A DNA stretch of 64,000 nucleotides, taken from contig JAQZBR010000002.1 of NCBI GenBank assembly GCA_029237775.1, forward strand, positions 496,001 to 560,000, given 5' to 3'. Every line of letters begins with the position of its first letter. Position 1 is the first letter of the stretch. The notes under the pieces were generated by a model. It made no database searches, was not told the DNA's origin, and saw only the letters and a list, made by a program, of their open reading frames with translations. Below are positions 34,296 to 41,906 of this stretch, piece by piece. This DNA comes from Bacteroidota bacterium (GTDB lineage Bacteria > Bacteroidota > Bacteroidia > 2-12-FULL-35-15). The translations under genes were made by a program, and so were the position numbers.

Positions 34296-35378
34296 TTAAA
34301 CTGAGAGAGAGAATTCTTTTTGAGCGAGGCTTTTTCCATTCACGATTATTTCCAGCAAATGCTTGCCCGCATAATGTTTTCGTGTGGTCATGTCTTTAAT
34401 TATTTGTTTTTTTGAAATAGCGACCGCTGACAATCCTTTTAGTTGCAGCTCTTTCAACTTAAACACTTTGCGGTTATTAACTCCCGATTTTTTAGCGTAA
34501 TGTATCGCATAATCGACCACCAGCTTTTGAGGACTTGTCTTTTTTGATAAGATCTCAAAAGCAAAAGAGAGTTCATCTCCAAGCTTTATCTTATTGGATT
34601 TTAATTTCAGATCCTTTAATTCAACCTGCACGTTTTTCTCATAATCAAACACAGCCAGAGAACCGGGATGTCCTTTTTTAATAAGTGTTCTGCTTGCGTG
34701 CCTGATGATCCATGCAGTATCAGGATTTGCTTTATCCCAGCTATTGAACAGATCCAACAGCCAGTCGGTGTGCGTTCTCGAGAAATCATTCAGGTGATTT
34801 GCAACCGACTTCTTAACATACAATTCCTTATCAGTCTTTAATCTTTCAAGGATAGGACGTGTTAATTCAGGATTGTTCATGATCTCAGGAATATTGAACG
34901 ACCATGGCAGACGTGGCCTGCAGCCTTCACTTGCAAGTCTGCGTACATGCGGGTTCACATCTGCAGCCCAGGAATTCATGACCTTCAATGTTCCTTTCAG
35001 ATCGCGTTTTAAGAATTCACGAATTGCAAATTCGGAAGAACCGTATGACGTTAATTCTTTTAAAGCACTTAGTGATAAGACAACATTATCATGACCGTAC
35101 TGGCCAACAAAATCAGGAAATATCAAAGAAACATAGCCTTTAAATTGAGGAGCCACCTTTAAAATAATTGAAAGAGCTTTACTATAATCGGCTGGTAGAT
35201 GTTCTTTTAAAACAACAGAAGTGTTCCTCATCCGTTGGTTAAGAGATAAGTCTTCTAAACCTTTAGTTACATCTTTAAGAAATTTTTCAGAATTGAAATT
35301 TTTATCTGCTCTATGGAATTCCTGCGCTAAACGTTTGTAGAATTCCTTGTTGAACATTTCTTTTAGCGCATCAGCCAT
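34296..35378 (-). CDS. alkC: AlkC-type DNA alkylation repair glycosylase with C-terminal Ig-like domain
   Basis: The 360-aa protein matches the AlkC branch of HEAT-like repeat glycosylases: ADALKEMFNKEFYKRLAQEF at the start, the MNSWAADVNPHVRRLASEGC segment, RPRLPW and SVANHLNDFSRTHTDWLL. Residues 1-245 form the HEAT-like domain that removes cationic methylated bases such as 3-methylcytosine; residues 255-360 are strand-rich (VELKDLKLKSNKIKLGDELS) and fit the Ig-like domain known in some AlkC proteins. It stands alone, without ada or alkB nearby. Confidence 0.88.
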   Translation of the reverse strand: MADALKEMFNKEFYKRLAQEFHRADKNFNSEKFLKDVTKGLEDLSLNQRMRNTSVVLKEHLPADYSKALSIILKVAPQFKGYVSLIFPDFVGQYGHDNVVLSLSALKELTSYGSSEFAIREFLKRDLKGTLKVMNSWAADVNPHVRRLASEGCRPRLPWSFNIPEIMNNPELTRPILERLKTDKELYVKKSVANHLNDFSRTHTDWLLDLFNSWDKANPDTAWIIRHASRTLIKKGHPGSLAVFDYEKNVQVELKDLKLKSNKIKLGDELSFAFEILSKKTSPQKLVVDYAIHYAKKSGVNNRKVFKLKELQLKGLSAVAISKKQIIKDMTTRKHYAGKHLLEIIVNGKSLAQKEFSLSV

Positions 35379-35465
35379 CTTTGAATTGGAGAGTTAGAGA
35401 GTTGTAGAATTGGAGAGTTGGTGAGTTAGTGAATTCGAGAGTTGGTGGATTGGAGATTTGGAGAA
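35379..35465. repeat. GGAGAGTTAG/TGGAGATTT degenerate tandem repeat
   Basis: The 87-bp gap is built from 7-9-bp units such as TTGGAGAG, TTAGAGAG, TTGGTGAG, TTGGTGGA, ending in TTGGAGAATCAGG. It is related to 4302-4325 and 6153-6200. It lies between two minus-strand genes and has no coding or hairpin signal. Confidence 0.5.
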
Positions 35466-36737
35466 TCAGGAATTAAAGAGTTCCATTACAGTGATCTCTG
35501 GCAGAATGCCTACACGCCCGGGATAACCAAGAAAACCCAGCCCACGGTTCACATAAATATGCTGCTTGCCTTCAGTGTAAAGTCCCGCCCATTCTTTATA
35601 AACATATTGGGAAGGACTCCATTTAAATCCGGGAATTTCTATCCCGAACTGGAAGCCGTGTGTATGTCCGCTGAATGTAATGTCTACATCCGGATACTCG
35701 GCACGCACCTGTTTATCCCAATGTGATGGGTCGTGTGAAAGAAGTAATTTAACCGGATAATTTTCAGCGCCAGCATAGGCTTTTTCCATATCACCGTATT
35801 TAGGGAATCCCATCTTTCCTCCCCAGTTCTCTATTCCGATGAGAGCAATTTTATCTTCACCTCTTTGTAAAGCCACATGTTCATTCATCATGAGCTTCCA
35901 GCCCATTTCATGATGTTTCTTTTTCAGATCTTCGAGGTTGGCTCGTTTATGCTCTGCGCTGTCCCAGGTTGCATAATCACCGTAATCGTGATTTCCCAAT
36001 GTGCTGAAAACACCCATTGGAGCAGTGATCTTTGCGAGAGTATTCATGAGTGGCTCCACTTCCACTGCTCTGTCGTTCACGAGATCACCGGTAAAAAAAA
36101 CAATATCAGCGTTCTGCTCATTGATTAACTTAACAGCTTCTTCAAGCGGTGATGCAGACACAAAACTCCCCGAATGGATATCGGAGATCTGAACGATTTT
36201 TAAACCGTTGAAAGAAGAAGGAAGATTTGGAAGCACGACTTTTACACGATGGATCTTATAATCGAAAGCGCCTTTAACCATTCCATATAAAAAGCTGGCG
36301 AAGGGCAATGCGGCCATGCCCACGGCAACATAATTTAAAAACTTTAAACGCGAAATTGCATGCGGGGACTGAACAGTTTCACCCGTTATAGAAATTTCGG
36401 GAGACTTTGCAAAAAAATAACTTCCTATCCAGCGGAATAAACGAATGATATCATCCACCGCAAGAAAAACCGATCCTATGATCTTCGAAAGCAAAACCAT
36501 GAAAACAAAAGCGAAAAGATAAACCCTAACAAATTTCGGGAAGTCGGCAAATGAAAAGAAAGTCGGACTTAGAAATAACAGAAATGAGAAAAAGGTAAAT
36601 GACCAATAAATATAAAATACTATGTTCTTTCTTGTGATACTGGACCCGATCATAATAGTCCTGATCGCCTGATAAAAATACAGGTCGATGAGCACCACAA
36701 TGATCCCAATAAATAAAATGCGTAAGCTGATTGACAT
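35466..36737 (-). CDS. Membrane-anchored metallophosphoesterase
   Basis: The 423-aa protein (ATG at 36737; the first in-frame start would add 26 residues) has four to five N-terminal transmembrane segments in about 150 residues, then a calcineurin-like phosphoesterase domain with all motifs: DIHSG (about residue 184), TGDLVND, GNHDYGDY (about 246) and SGHTHGFQFG (about 354). This fits the YaeI/YkuE type, which cleaves UDP-sugar lipids or phospholipids at the membrane; the exact substrate is unknown. A -7 box (TAGTTTTG) lies 18 bp before the start. Confidence 0.92.
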   Translation of the reverse strand: MSISLRILFIGIIVVLIDLYFYQAIRTIMIGSSITRKNIVFYIYWSFTFFSFLLFLSPTFFSFADFPKFVRVYLFAFVFMVLLSKIIGSVFLAVDDIIRLFRWIGSYFFAKSPEISITGETVQSPHAISRLKFLNYVAVGMAALPFASFLYGMVKGAFDYKIHRVKVVLPNLPSSFNGLKIVQISDIHSGSFVSASPLEEAVKLINEQNADIVFFTGDLVNDRAVEVEPLMNTLAKITAPMGVFSTLGNHDYGDYATWDSAEHKRANLEDLKKKHHEMGWKLMMNEHVALQRGEDKIALIGIENWGGKMGFPKYGDMEKAYAGAENYPVKLLLSHDPSHWDKQVRAEYPDVDITFSGHTHGFQFGIEIPGFKWSPSQYVYKEWAGLYTEGKQHIYVNRGLGFLGYPGRVGILPEITVMELFNS

Positions 36738-36755
36738 AAGCCTTGAATTAGTTTG

Positions 36756-36763
36756 CAAAACTA
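36756..36763 (-). promoter_or_regulatory. -7 box before the metallophosphoesterase gene
   Basis: The minus strand reads TAGTTTTG, a full TAnnTTTG match, and the ATG follows 18 nt later. It supports the start at 36737, because the upstream in-frame start would lie before the transcription start. Confidence 0.45.
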
Positions 36764-36862
36764 AGGAAACATTTTTTGAATAAAAAGTTTCCAAAGCTCT
36801 TATTCCAATAAACACCGGTTAAGGCATAAAGTTTTATAATTTCGACAATTAAAATTCATAAG

Positions 36863-37273
36863 ATGGCTAAAACCAAATTGTTTCTCAACTTACCGGTAAA
36901 AGACCTTGACAGATCAATGACATTCTTTAAAAAGCTCGGATATAGCTTTAATCCGCAGTTTACTAATGAAAATGCAACCAGCATGATCATTTCAGAGGAT
37001 ATCAATGTTATGTTGCTTGTCGGAAAATTTTTCAAAGGCTTCATGAAAAAAGAGATCTGCGACACTTCCAAAAGCTGTGAAGCGATTATGGCGATCACCG
37101 CAGAAAGTAAAGAAGCGGTGGATAAAATCATCAAAACAGCAGTTGAGGCAGGTGCAACCCTTTACAGCGAGCCTCTGGATCATGGATGGATGTATCAGCA
37201 TGCTTTTCAGGATCTGGACGGTCATTTGTGGGAATACTTTTATATGGATCCGAACGGGCCACCGAAGTCGTAA
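36863..37273 (+). CDS. VOC superfamily (glyoxalase/bleomycin-resistance fold) protein
   Basis: The 136-aa protein has the beta-alpha-beta-beta-beta repeat of the VOC fold: KLFLNLPVKDLDRSMTFFKKLGY at the start and GWMYQHAFQDLDGHLWEYFYMDPN at the end, with the metal-ligand-type Glu in LWEYF. A weak match to the glyoxalase lactoylglutathione lyase group; the substrate is not predictable. The N-terminal half lacks the usual His/Gln ligand at the start strand, so it may not bind metal in the classic way. It is followed after 45 bp by a ketopantoate-reductase-like gene. Confidence 0.82.
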   Translation: MAKTKLFLNLPVKDLDRSMTFFKKLGYSFNPQFTNENATSMIISEDINVMLLVGKFFKGFMKKEICDTSKSCEAIMAITAESKEAVDKIIKTAVEAGATLYSEPLDHGWMYQHAFQDLDGHLWEYFYMDPNGPPKS

Positions 37274-37288
37274 AATACGATCAACAGT

Positions 37289-37318
37289 AAAATTTATAAT
37301 CAATAAAAATTTATCATT
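37289..37318 (+). repeat. AT-rich ATTTATAATC...ATTTATCATT element at a gene start
   Basis: AAATTTATAATCAATAAAAATTTATCATT ends directly at the CTG proposed as start of the ketopantoate-reductase-like gene. It belongs to the same family as 6236-6272, 8221-8282 and 58816-58847, all of which end 0-7 nt before a start codon. Confidence 0.45.
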
Positions 37319-38257
37319 CTGGAAAAGCAAAAAATAGCAATTCTTGGAACCGGAGCCATTGGTGGGTTTTTCGGTGGTCTTCTGGCTGAGTGCTATCATA
37401 ATTCCGATGAGGCCGAGATCGTTTTTATTACCAGGCCTGCAACTGAGACTATCATTAAAAAATCCGGGTTAAGGATTATTCTCGGCACAGAGGAAAAAAT
37501 CGTACATCCGGATGTGCTCACTAGTGATCCTGAAAGCCTAAATAAAATCGATCTTCTTATCTGTTGTGTAAAAAGCTATGACCTGGAGGATAGTCTGACA
37601 CCTTTCAAACACGCATTATCCAAAGATTCAGTAATTCTTCCATTATTAAACGGAGTTGATGCACGGCAGCGCATTGAAAAATTATTTCCTGAAAATGAAG
37701 TCTGGGATGGTTGCGTGTACATAGTCAGCCGCCTCATTGAACGCGGAGTTGTCAAAGAAAGCGGTGACGGACATTCATTCTTTTTTGGCTCTTCTTCTGC
37801 AGAAGCAAGCAAAGAAAAACTTAACCTATATCTGCGCTTATTCAAGAAAGCAGAAATCAATGCGAAGCTTTCTGAAGATATTGAACATACTATCTGGGAA
37901 AAATTTCTTTTCATTTCTTCACTCGGCAGCCTCACCAGTTACCTTGATAAACCACTGGGAGCTATTTTAGAGAACCCGCAAGAGCTGGATATGCTTAAAA
38001 CTTTAATGAAAGAATTATTAAAAGTCGCGGAAGCTAAAGGGATTTATTTTCCAAAAGACATCATCGAAACGCGAATCGCTAAGATGAAAACATTTCCGTA
38101 TGAAACCACATCATCAATGCACAGCGACTTTCAAAAAGGCGGCAAGACAGAATACAAGTCACTAACAGAATTCGTTGTAAAGCTTGCGGAAGAGTTAAAG
38201 GTAGAAACTCCGCTTTATTCCAGGATTCTTGAGAACCTTTCCAGCAGAAGCCAATAG
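37319..38257 (+). CDS. Ketopantoate reductase-family protein with non-standard start
   Basis: The 312-aa reading frame covers the complete family: Rossmann motif ILGTGAIGGFFGG (about residues 7-19), CCVKSYDL at the NADPH site, LPLLNGVDARQRI, the KAEINAKLSEDIEHTIWEKF Lys/Glu active-site helix and a C-terminal KTEYKSLTEFVVKLAEEL segment. The first ATG in this frame, at 37514, would delete the whole Rossmann motif. Upstream only ATC (37313), ATT (37316) and CTG (37319) precede a TAA (37304), so CTG is the likeliest start. The enzyme reduces 2-dehydropantoate to pantoate or is a related oxidoreductase (panE/apbA type); no pan genes are adjacent. Confidence 0.82.
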   Translation: MEKQKIAILGTGAIGGFFGGLLAECYHNSDEAEIVFITRPATETIIKKSGLRIILGTEEKIVHPDVLTSDPESLNKIDLLICCVKSYDLEDSLTPFKHALSKDSVILPLLNGVDARQRIEKLFPENEVWDGCVYIVSRLIERGVVKESGDGHSFFFGSSSAEASKEKLNLYLRLFKKAEINAKLSEDIEHTIWEKFLFISSLGSLTSYLDKPLGAILENPQELDMLKTLMKELLKVAEAKGIYFPKDIIETRIAKMKTFPYETTSSMHSDFQKGGKTEYKSLTEFVVKLAEELKVETPLYSRILENLSSRSQ

Positions 38258-38260
38258 ATC

Positions 38261-39661
38261 TTATTTGTGCCCTTCAAGACTTATATTCTCATCACCTGAC
38301 TGATAAGGAAGATAAGTGACAATGAATTGCAACATCTCATCAGAGGTGCGCATGCTGCCTTCGCGCTCCGAAACTGTTTGTGGCGGACTGAAAGGATTGT
38401 TAGGGTTTTTTCTGGTATTATCAAAAACCGCTTCCACATGTATGCGTGCACCTGCAGGGATCTTCAGCATCTTCTTATACGTATAGAAATACTGCCAGCG
38501 AAAATCCCATTTATTTATTCTTATCAAGGGGATCGTATCACCCTGCAAGGTTATCGCATAGGCTAAAAATTTAGTCCCGAGTAAATGCATGTGAGGATTA
38601 ACGGTCAGAATTGAAATATCAAAGGGAACCTCATAATCGGAAGTAAACTTCATCACGGTATCAGGAGGAATTACAAGTGCAGGGACAACCGGAGAAACTC
38701 CGTACGTTCCCATCTGAAATTCCTGAGTCGGCCTTTTCGGAGGCACATCACTGAAAAAAATATTGAAGGCTGTCTGGTCGCTGGTGTCTTTCCTTGATGG
38801 CCCATAATGAATGTCTTTTAAAAAAATTGCTCCTTTCCTGGACATTTTAAAGCCACCGATCCCGGGAGGATATAAAGGAGGAGTAACACCTGGAAGATAA
38901 TTGGTTACCGATTGAGTTAGCATTGGAAATGTGCCGTCATCATTCGGCAGATCAAGAGCTTTATATGCTTCGAGCGTGGTGGGATAATCATCAATATCAA
39001 CAACAACATTTCCTTTCATTACATCCTTACGTTTGTCGGACGGATAGCTCAACAGCTGTGCATTCACATGATGGACAAGCTTTTTATTATCGGGAACGAC
39101 CTCGATGGTGCTTATATATTGGTCTTGACTTAATTCATACGGAACACGCATCAATAAAAAACGATCCTTTCCATCTCCCGGGATCTTAAATACATCGCGC
39201 AGCTTTATCACTAAGTCGGGCTTACCTAACTGAGAACCATTCGGAAAAGAAGGTAATGGCGGCAGCTTAGCTGGGTCTCCGGGATCACAACCTTCATCCA
39301 CCCATTTTCCTATCATATCGATCTGTTCCCGCGTCAAGACCTTTTCATCAATGAAATGCGAATAAGCAGCATCAGCAGGCCATGGAGGCATGAAACCCGT
39401 TTCTGTTACATATTTAATGAGTTTGCTCCGGGAAGAAACATCAACGAAATCCAATAATTCAAAAGGAGCTGCCTCTCCTTTTCGGTGACAGCCGGAACAG
39501 TTTTTATAAATAATCGGAGCAATATGTTCGGAAAATGTAATTTTTTGAGGTGGTTTAGCGTTCTCACACGAAATCATCCCTAAAAGAGTCCCGGCAAGCA
39601 CTAAAACTGAAATGTATCTTTTAAGCCCACGTGGGGTTATAACTGAAAACTGATAATTCAT
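38261..39661 (-). CDS. Lipoprotein with cytochrome c haem site and PHM-like copper monooxygenase domains
   Basis: The 466-aa protein (ATG at 39661; the TTG at 39673 overlaps the -7 box) has a lipobox (GMISC, Cys32). The haem c motif CSGCH is at 55-59 in SEHIAPIIYKNCSGCHRKGEA, a Planctomycete/cytochrome-type motif. The rest is similar to peptidylglycine monooxygenase (Cu2_monooxygenase) domains. The pattern of copper ligands is complete: His197-His198 (LVHHVNA), His285 (IHYG), His357 and His359 (HMHLLG), Met443 (DEMLQF). It is likely a periplasmic-facing oxidase or monooxygenase; the haem may donate electrons where ascorbate does in animals. The substrate is unknown. Convergent with the ketopantoate-reductase-like gene (3-bp gap). 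Confidence 0.82.
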   Translation of the reverse strand: MNYQFSVITPRGLKRYISVLVLAGTLLGMISCENAKPPQKITFSEHIAPIIYKNCSGCHRKGEAAPFELLDFVDVSSRSKLIKYVTETGFMPPWPADAAYSHFIDEKVLTREQIDMIGKWVDEGCDPGDPAKLPPLPSFPNGSQLGKPDLVIKLRDVFKIPGDGKDRFLLMRVPYELSQDQYISTIEVVPDNKKLVHHVNAQLLSYPSDKRKDVMKGNVVVDIDDYPTTLEAYKALDLPNDDGTFPMLTQSVTNYLPGVTPPLYPPGIGGFKMSRKGAIFLKDIHYGPSRKDTSDQTAFNIFFSDVPPKRPTQEFQMGTYGVSPVVPALVIPPDTVMKFTSDYEVPFDISILTVNPHMHLLGTKFLAYAITLQGDTIPLIRINKWDFRWQYFYTYKKMLKIPAGARIHVEAVFDNTRKNPNNPFSPPQTVSEREGSMRTSDEMLQFIVTYLPYQSGDENISLEGHK

Positions 39662-39670
39662 TGTCCTGAA

Positions 39671-39678
39671 CAAAATTA
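39671..39678 (-). promoter_or_regulatory. -7 box before the haem-copper lipoprotein gene
   Basis: The minus strand reads TAATTTTG, a full TAnnTTTG match, 9 nt before the ATG at 39661. It overlaps the alternative TTG start (39671-39673), which argues against that start. Confidence 0.45.
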
Positions 39679-39770
39679 CAAAACAAAATCATTTTATGTA
39701 GAACTTATTCCTTCCCAAAGCTGGCAGGAACTTTGAGTTATTCCCCGGAAGCTAATTTAATTCTAAAATC

Positions 39771-40160
39771 ATGGATCTACCTTTTAAAGTCGTTGGCAAA
39801 CACCGCTCGTTCAGGGTAAATGGTGATTCCATGCCCCCATTGAAAGACGGTTCAATTATGATCGGAAGCTACCTTAGCTCCCTTTCTGACGTGAAAGACG
39901 GAGAAACCTACATTGTGCTCACCAAAGATGGGGAAACAGTTTATAAGAGGCTTTACCGGGATAAAAACAAGCTTAACAATGTGTTCGAGTTTCACTCCGA
40001 CAACCCTTTGTACGCTCCCTACACGGTTCAAAGTGAAAACATCAAAGAGATCTGGACCTTTGTATGCAGTCTGCGAATGGAAGATTTCGACCCTAAAAAA
40101 CATAATATCGAAAACGTTATCCGCTTTTTGCGCTCTTACAGTGTAGAGCTGTGTAAATAA
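39771..40160 (+). CDS. Stand-alone S24/LexA-like peptidase domain, no DNA-binding domain
   Basis: The 129-aa protein matches the C-terminal domain of LexA/CI-type repressors: catalytic Ser20 in VNGDSMPPL, catalytic Lys59 in TVYKRLY, and the C-terminal SDNPLYAPYTV and IKEIWTF strands. Homologous Bacteroidota regulators that I know carry an N-terminal XRE helix-turn-helix; here only about 100 bp separate the gene from its upstream neighbour, so that domain is missing. The Ala-Gly cleavage site is also absent from this frame. In another frame just upstream, PKLAGTLSYSPEA could be its remnant, which would make this a degraded repressor; weak evidence. Confidence 0.75.
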   Translation: MDLPFKVVGKHRSFRVNGDSMPPLKDGSIMIGSYLSSLSDVKDGETYIVLTKDGETVYKRLYRDKNKLNNVFEFHSDNPLYAPYTVQSENIKEIWTFVCSLRMEDFDPKKHNIENVIRFLRSYSVELCK

Positions 40161-40225
40161 ACCAGTTGTTTAAAAATCGGTTAACAAAAAAAAATCTGCT
40201 CTTTCTGCATACTTACATTCTTAGT

Positions 40226-40233
40226 TATTTTTG
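40226..40233 (+). promoter_or_regulatory. -7 box 4 nt before a small lipoprotein gene
   Basis: TATTTTTG (full TAnnTTTG match) ends 4 nt before the ATG at 40238. TTTC at 40202-40205, 20 bp upstream, is one base off the -33 TTTG. Confidence 0.45.
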
Positions 40234-40237
40234 ACTG

Positions 40238-40477
40238 ATGAATCGCCCTCTTCAATATATTTTATTCTCTGTAATAATCCTTGCATTGATTTTCCTGTCT
40301 CCTGCTTGCAAAAGCAGAGCCGGACACAATGAGTATCTCGAAGCTAAGCATCGTGTGAGCGAAATTGAAATGAAAAAAAATAAAAAGATCTTAAAGAAGG
40401 GAAGCAAGGCTTATAAAAAACAAATGCGACACAATCGCAAATTTCTCTTCGGCCGTTCCAAAGCACCAAAAAGCTAG
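40238..40477 (+). CDS. Small basic lipoprotein
   Basis: The 79-aa protein has a lipoprotein signal ending FLSPAC (Cys24). The mature part of about 55 residues is very basic (KHRVSEIEMKKNKKILKKGSKAYKKQMRHNRKFLFGRSK). It resembles small, basic lipoproteins of Bacteroidota but I know no family. A positive peptide next to the membrane could bind lipopolysaccharide or nucleic acid; that is guesswork. Confidence 0.65.
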   Translation: MNRPLQYILFSVIILALIFLSPACKSRAGHNEYLEAKHRVSEIEMKKNKKILKKGSKAYKKQMRHNRKFLFGRSKAPKS

Positions 40478-40569
40478 GTACTATTTCTTTTTAGGGACGT
40501 TTGCTTTTCAGTACTTCTATAGCACCGCATCAATTTCTAATCGACCCTATTCAGAAATACTTGTGAAAT

Positions 40570-41499
40570 TTAGTGCATCCTTGATCTCTTAACTAGATAA
40601 GGCATCAGTATCTGATCGAAGCCGAGATTGATATCTGCTTCAACAAAGTCTATTTTATACTGGCCGCATTTAAGCATCAGCTCTTTTTTATGCTCAGCCA
40701 TACCTTTGAGGTAGGATTCTTTTATTTCGTTTGGATGTAACTTAAGCTCCTCCCCTGTTTCCATATCGATGAATTTGTATGGACGATTTTCAAAATCGAA
40801 ATCGAGCTCCTTCTGCTTGTCATTCACATGAAAAAGGATCACTTCGTGCTTGTTATGCTTGAGGTGCTGAAGAGCTGAAAATAATTCTTCCGAATCTGCT
40901 TCAGAATCCATCATATCACTGAAAATGATGACAAGAGAACGTTTGTGAACTGCATCCGCGATTTGGTGAAGCGCTTTAATCGCAGAGGTTTTTCTAAATT
41001 CATCCGGCTTACGAACCTGGATCATTTTCTCCAGCTCGTGATAAAGCATTTTATGATGCAACGAGCTGGAACGGGCATTTGTCTGCACTTCTATCTTATC
41101 TGAAAAAACACTCAATCCAACTGCATCCCGTTGACGTTTCAGAAGCTCAATCAGCGCAGCAGCACAGTAAACTGAAAATGTGATCTTATTATCTTTTGCA
41201 TTTTTCCCATCAGGAACCGGGAAGTACATCGAAGAGGAATTATCGATGATGATCTGGCAGCGAAGGTTGGTTTCTTCTTCATATCGCTTAATAAAAAGCT
41301 TATCGGTTCTGCCGTATAGTTTCCAGTCGATATGCTTGGTGGACTCGCCTTTGTTATAAAGTCGATGCTCAGCAAATTCCACACTGAAGCCGTGAAAAGG
41401 ACTTTTGTGAAGACCCGTAATAAATCCCTCGACTACCTGTTTAGCTATCAGCTCAAGGTGCGTAAATGGTTGTAAAGGATGAGGATCGATTGTTTTCAT
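40570..41499 (-). CDS. DUF58 family protein
   Basis: The 309-aa cytosolic protein (ATG at 41499) has the DUF58 signature: HLYNKGES-type RLYNKGESTKHIDWKLYGRTDKLFIKRYEEE at about 46-80, and a von Willebrand A-like fold with the DNSSSMYF metal-site pattern (DxSxS). DUF58 proteins commonly sit in operons with a MoxR ATPase and BatA/BatB-type membrane proteins and act in envelope or enzyme maturation. Here the nearest gene is trxA and no moxR is seen, so partners would be elsewhere. Confidence 0.88.
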   Translation of the reverse strand: MKTIDPHPLQPFTHLELIAKQVVEGFITGLHKSPFHGFSVEFAEHRLYNKGESTKHIDWKLYGRTDKLFIKRYEEETNLRCQIIIDNSSSMYFPVPDGKNAKDNKITFSVYCAAALIELLKRQRDAVGLSVFSDKIEVQTNARSSSLHHKMLYHELEKMIQVRKPDEFRKTSAIKALHQIADAVHKRSLVIIFSDMMDSEADSEELFSALQHLKHNKHEVILFHVNDKQKELDFDFENRPYKFIDMETGEELKLHPNEIKESYLKGMAEHKKELMLKCGQYKIDFVEADINLGFDQILMPYLVKRSRMH

Positions 41500-41501
41500 A
41501 A

Positions 41502-41580
41502 AAGAATAGACAATACACAATAGACAATAAAAAAAACAGTAAACAACAAACGAATTTGGTTCATTGTTTACTGTCTATTG
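41502..41580. repeat. AATAGACAATA repeats forming a long inverted repeat
   Basis: AGAATAGACAATACACAATAGACAATA on the left faces TTGTTTACTGTCTATTGTATAC on the right. The core is the terminator hairpin at 41529-41573 and the outer arms (CAATAGACA / TGTCTATTG) also pair. Related text occurs at 9953-9990. Confidence 0.5.
41529..41573 (-). terminator. Terminator downstream of trxA
   Basis: On the minus strand CAGTAAACAA (41573-41564) pairs with TTGTTTACTG (41546-41537), loop of 17, followed by eight T (41536-41529). It ends trxA about 16 bp after the stop and lies in front of the DUF58 gene. Confidence 0.8.
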
Positions 41581-41588
41581 TATACTTT

Positions 41589-41906
41589 TTAAAGAAGCGC
41601 TTTTAATTTCGCATCAAGAACAGCTTTTGGAACTGCCCCAACTTGTTTGTCAACTACTTGTCCACCTTTAAAGAAAAGGATAGTTGGGATATTACGGATA
41701 CCGAACATTGCAGAAACATTTGCATTCTGGTCAACATTTACTTTTCCTACTACTGCCGTATCACCGTAATCTTTTGCAAGCTCTTCAACCACTGGTCCAA
41801 CCATGCGGCAAGGCCCGCACCATTCTGCCCAAAAATCAAGTAATACCGGTTTGTCTGATTTTGCTACCAACTCATCAAAGTTAGCGTCTGTTATCTCTAC
41901 TGCCAT
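41589..41906 (-). CDS. trxA: Thioredoxin 1
   Basis: The 105-aa disulfide reductase carries the active site WCGPC at residues 29-33 (FWAEWCGPCRM). The cis-Pro is in IRNIPTILFF near residue 76. It has no signal peptide, so it is the cytosolic thioredoxin. Length and motif spacing are standard. It sits alone between a terminator and a 220-bp gap. Confidence 0.96.
   Translation of the reverse strand: MAVEITDANFDELVAKSDKPVLLDFWAEWCGPCRMVGPVVEELAKDYGDTAVVGKVNVDQNANVSAMFGIRNIPTILFFKGGQVVDKQVGAVPKAVLDAKLKALL

Noticed and set aside
37514-38257. Ketopantoate-reductase-like gene starting at the first ATG
   Set aside because: That start removes the NADPH-binding Rossmann motif that is encoded in frame just upstream.
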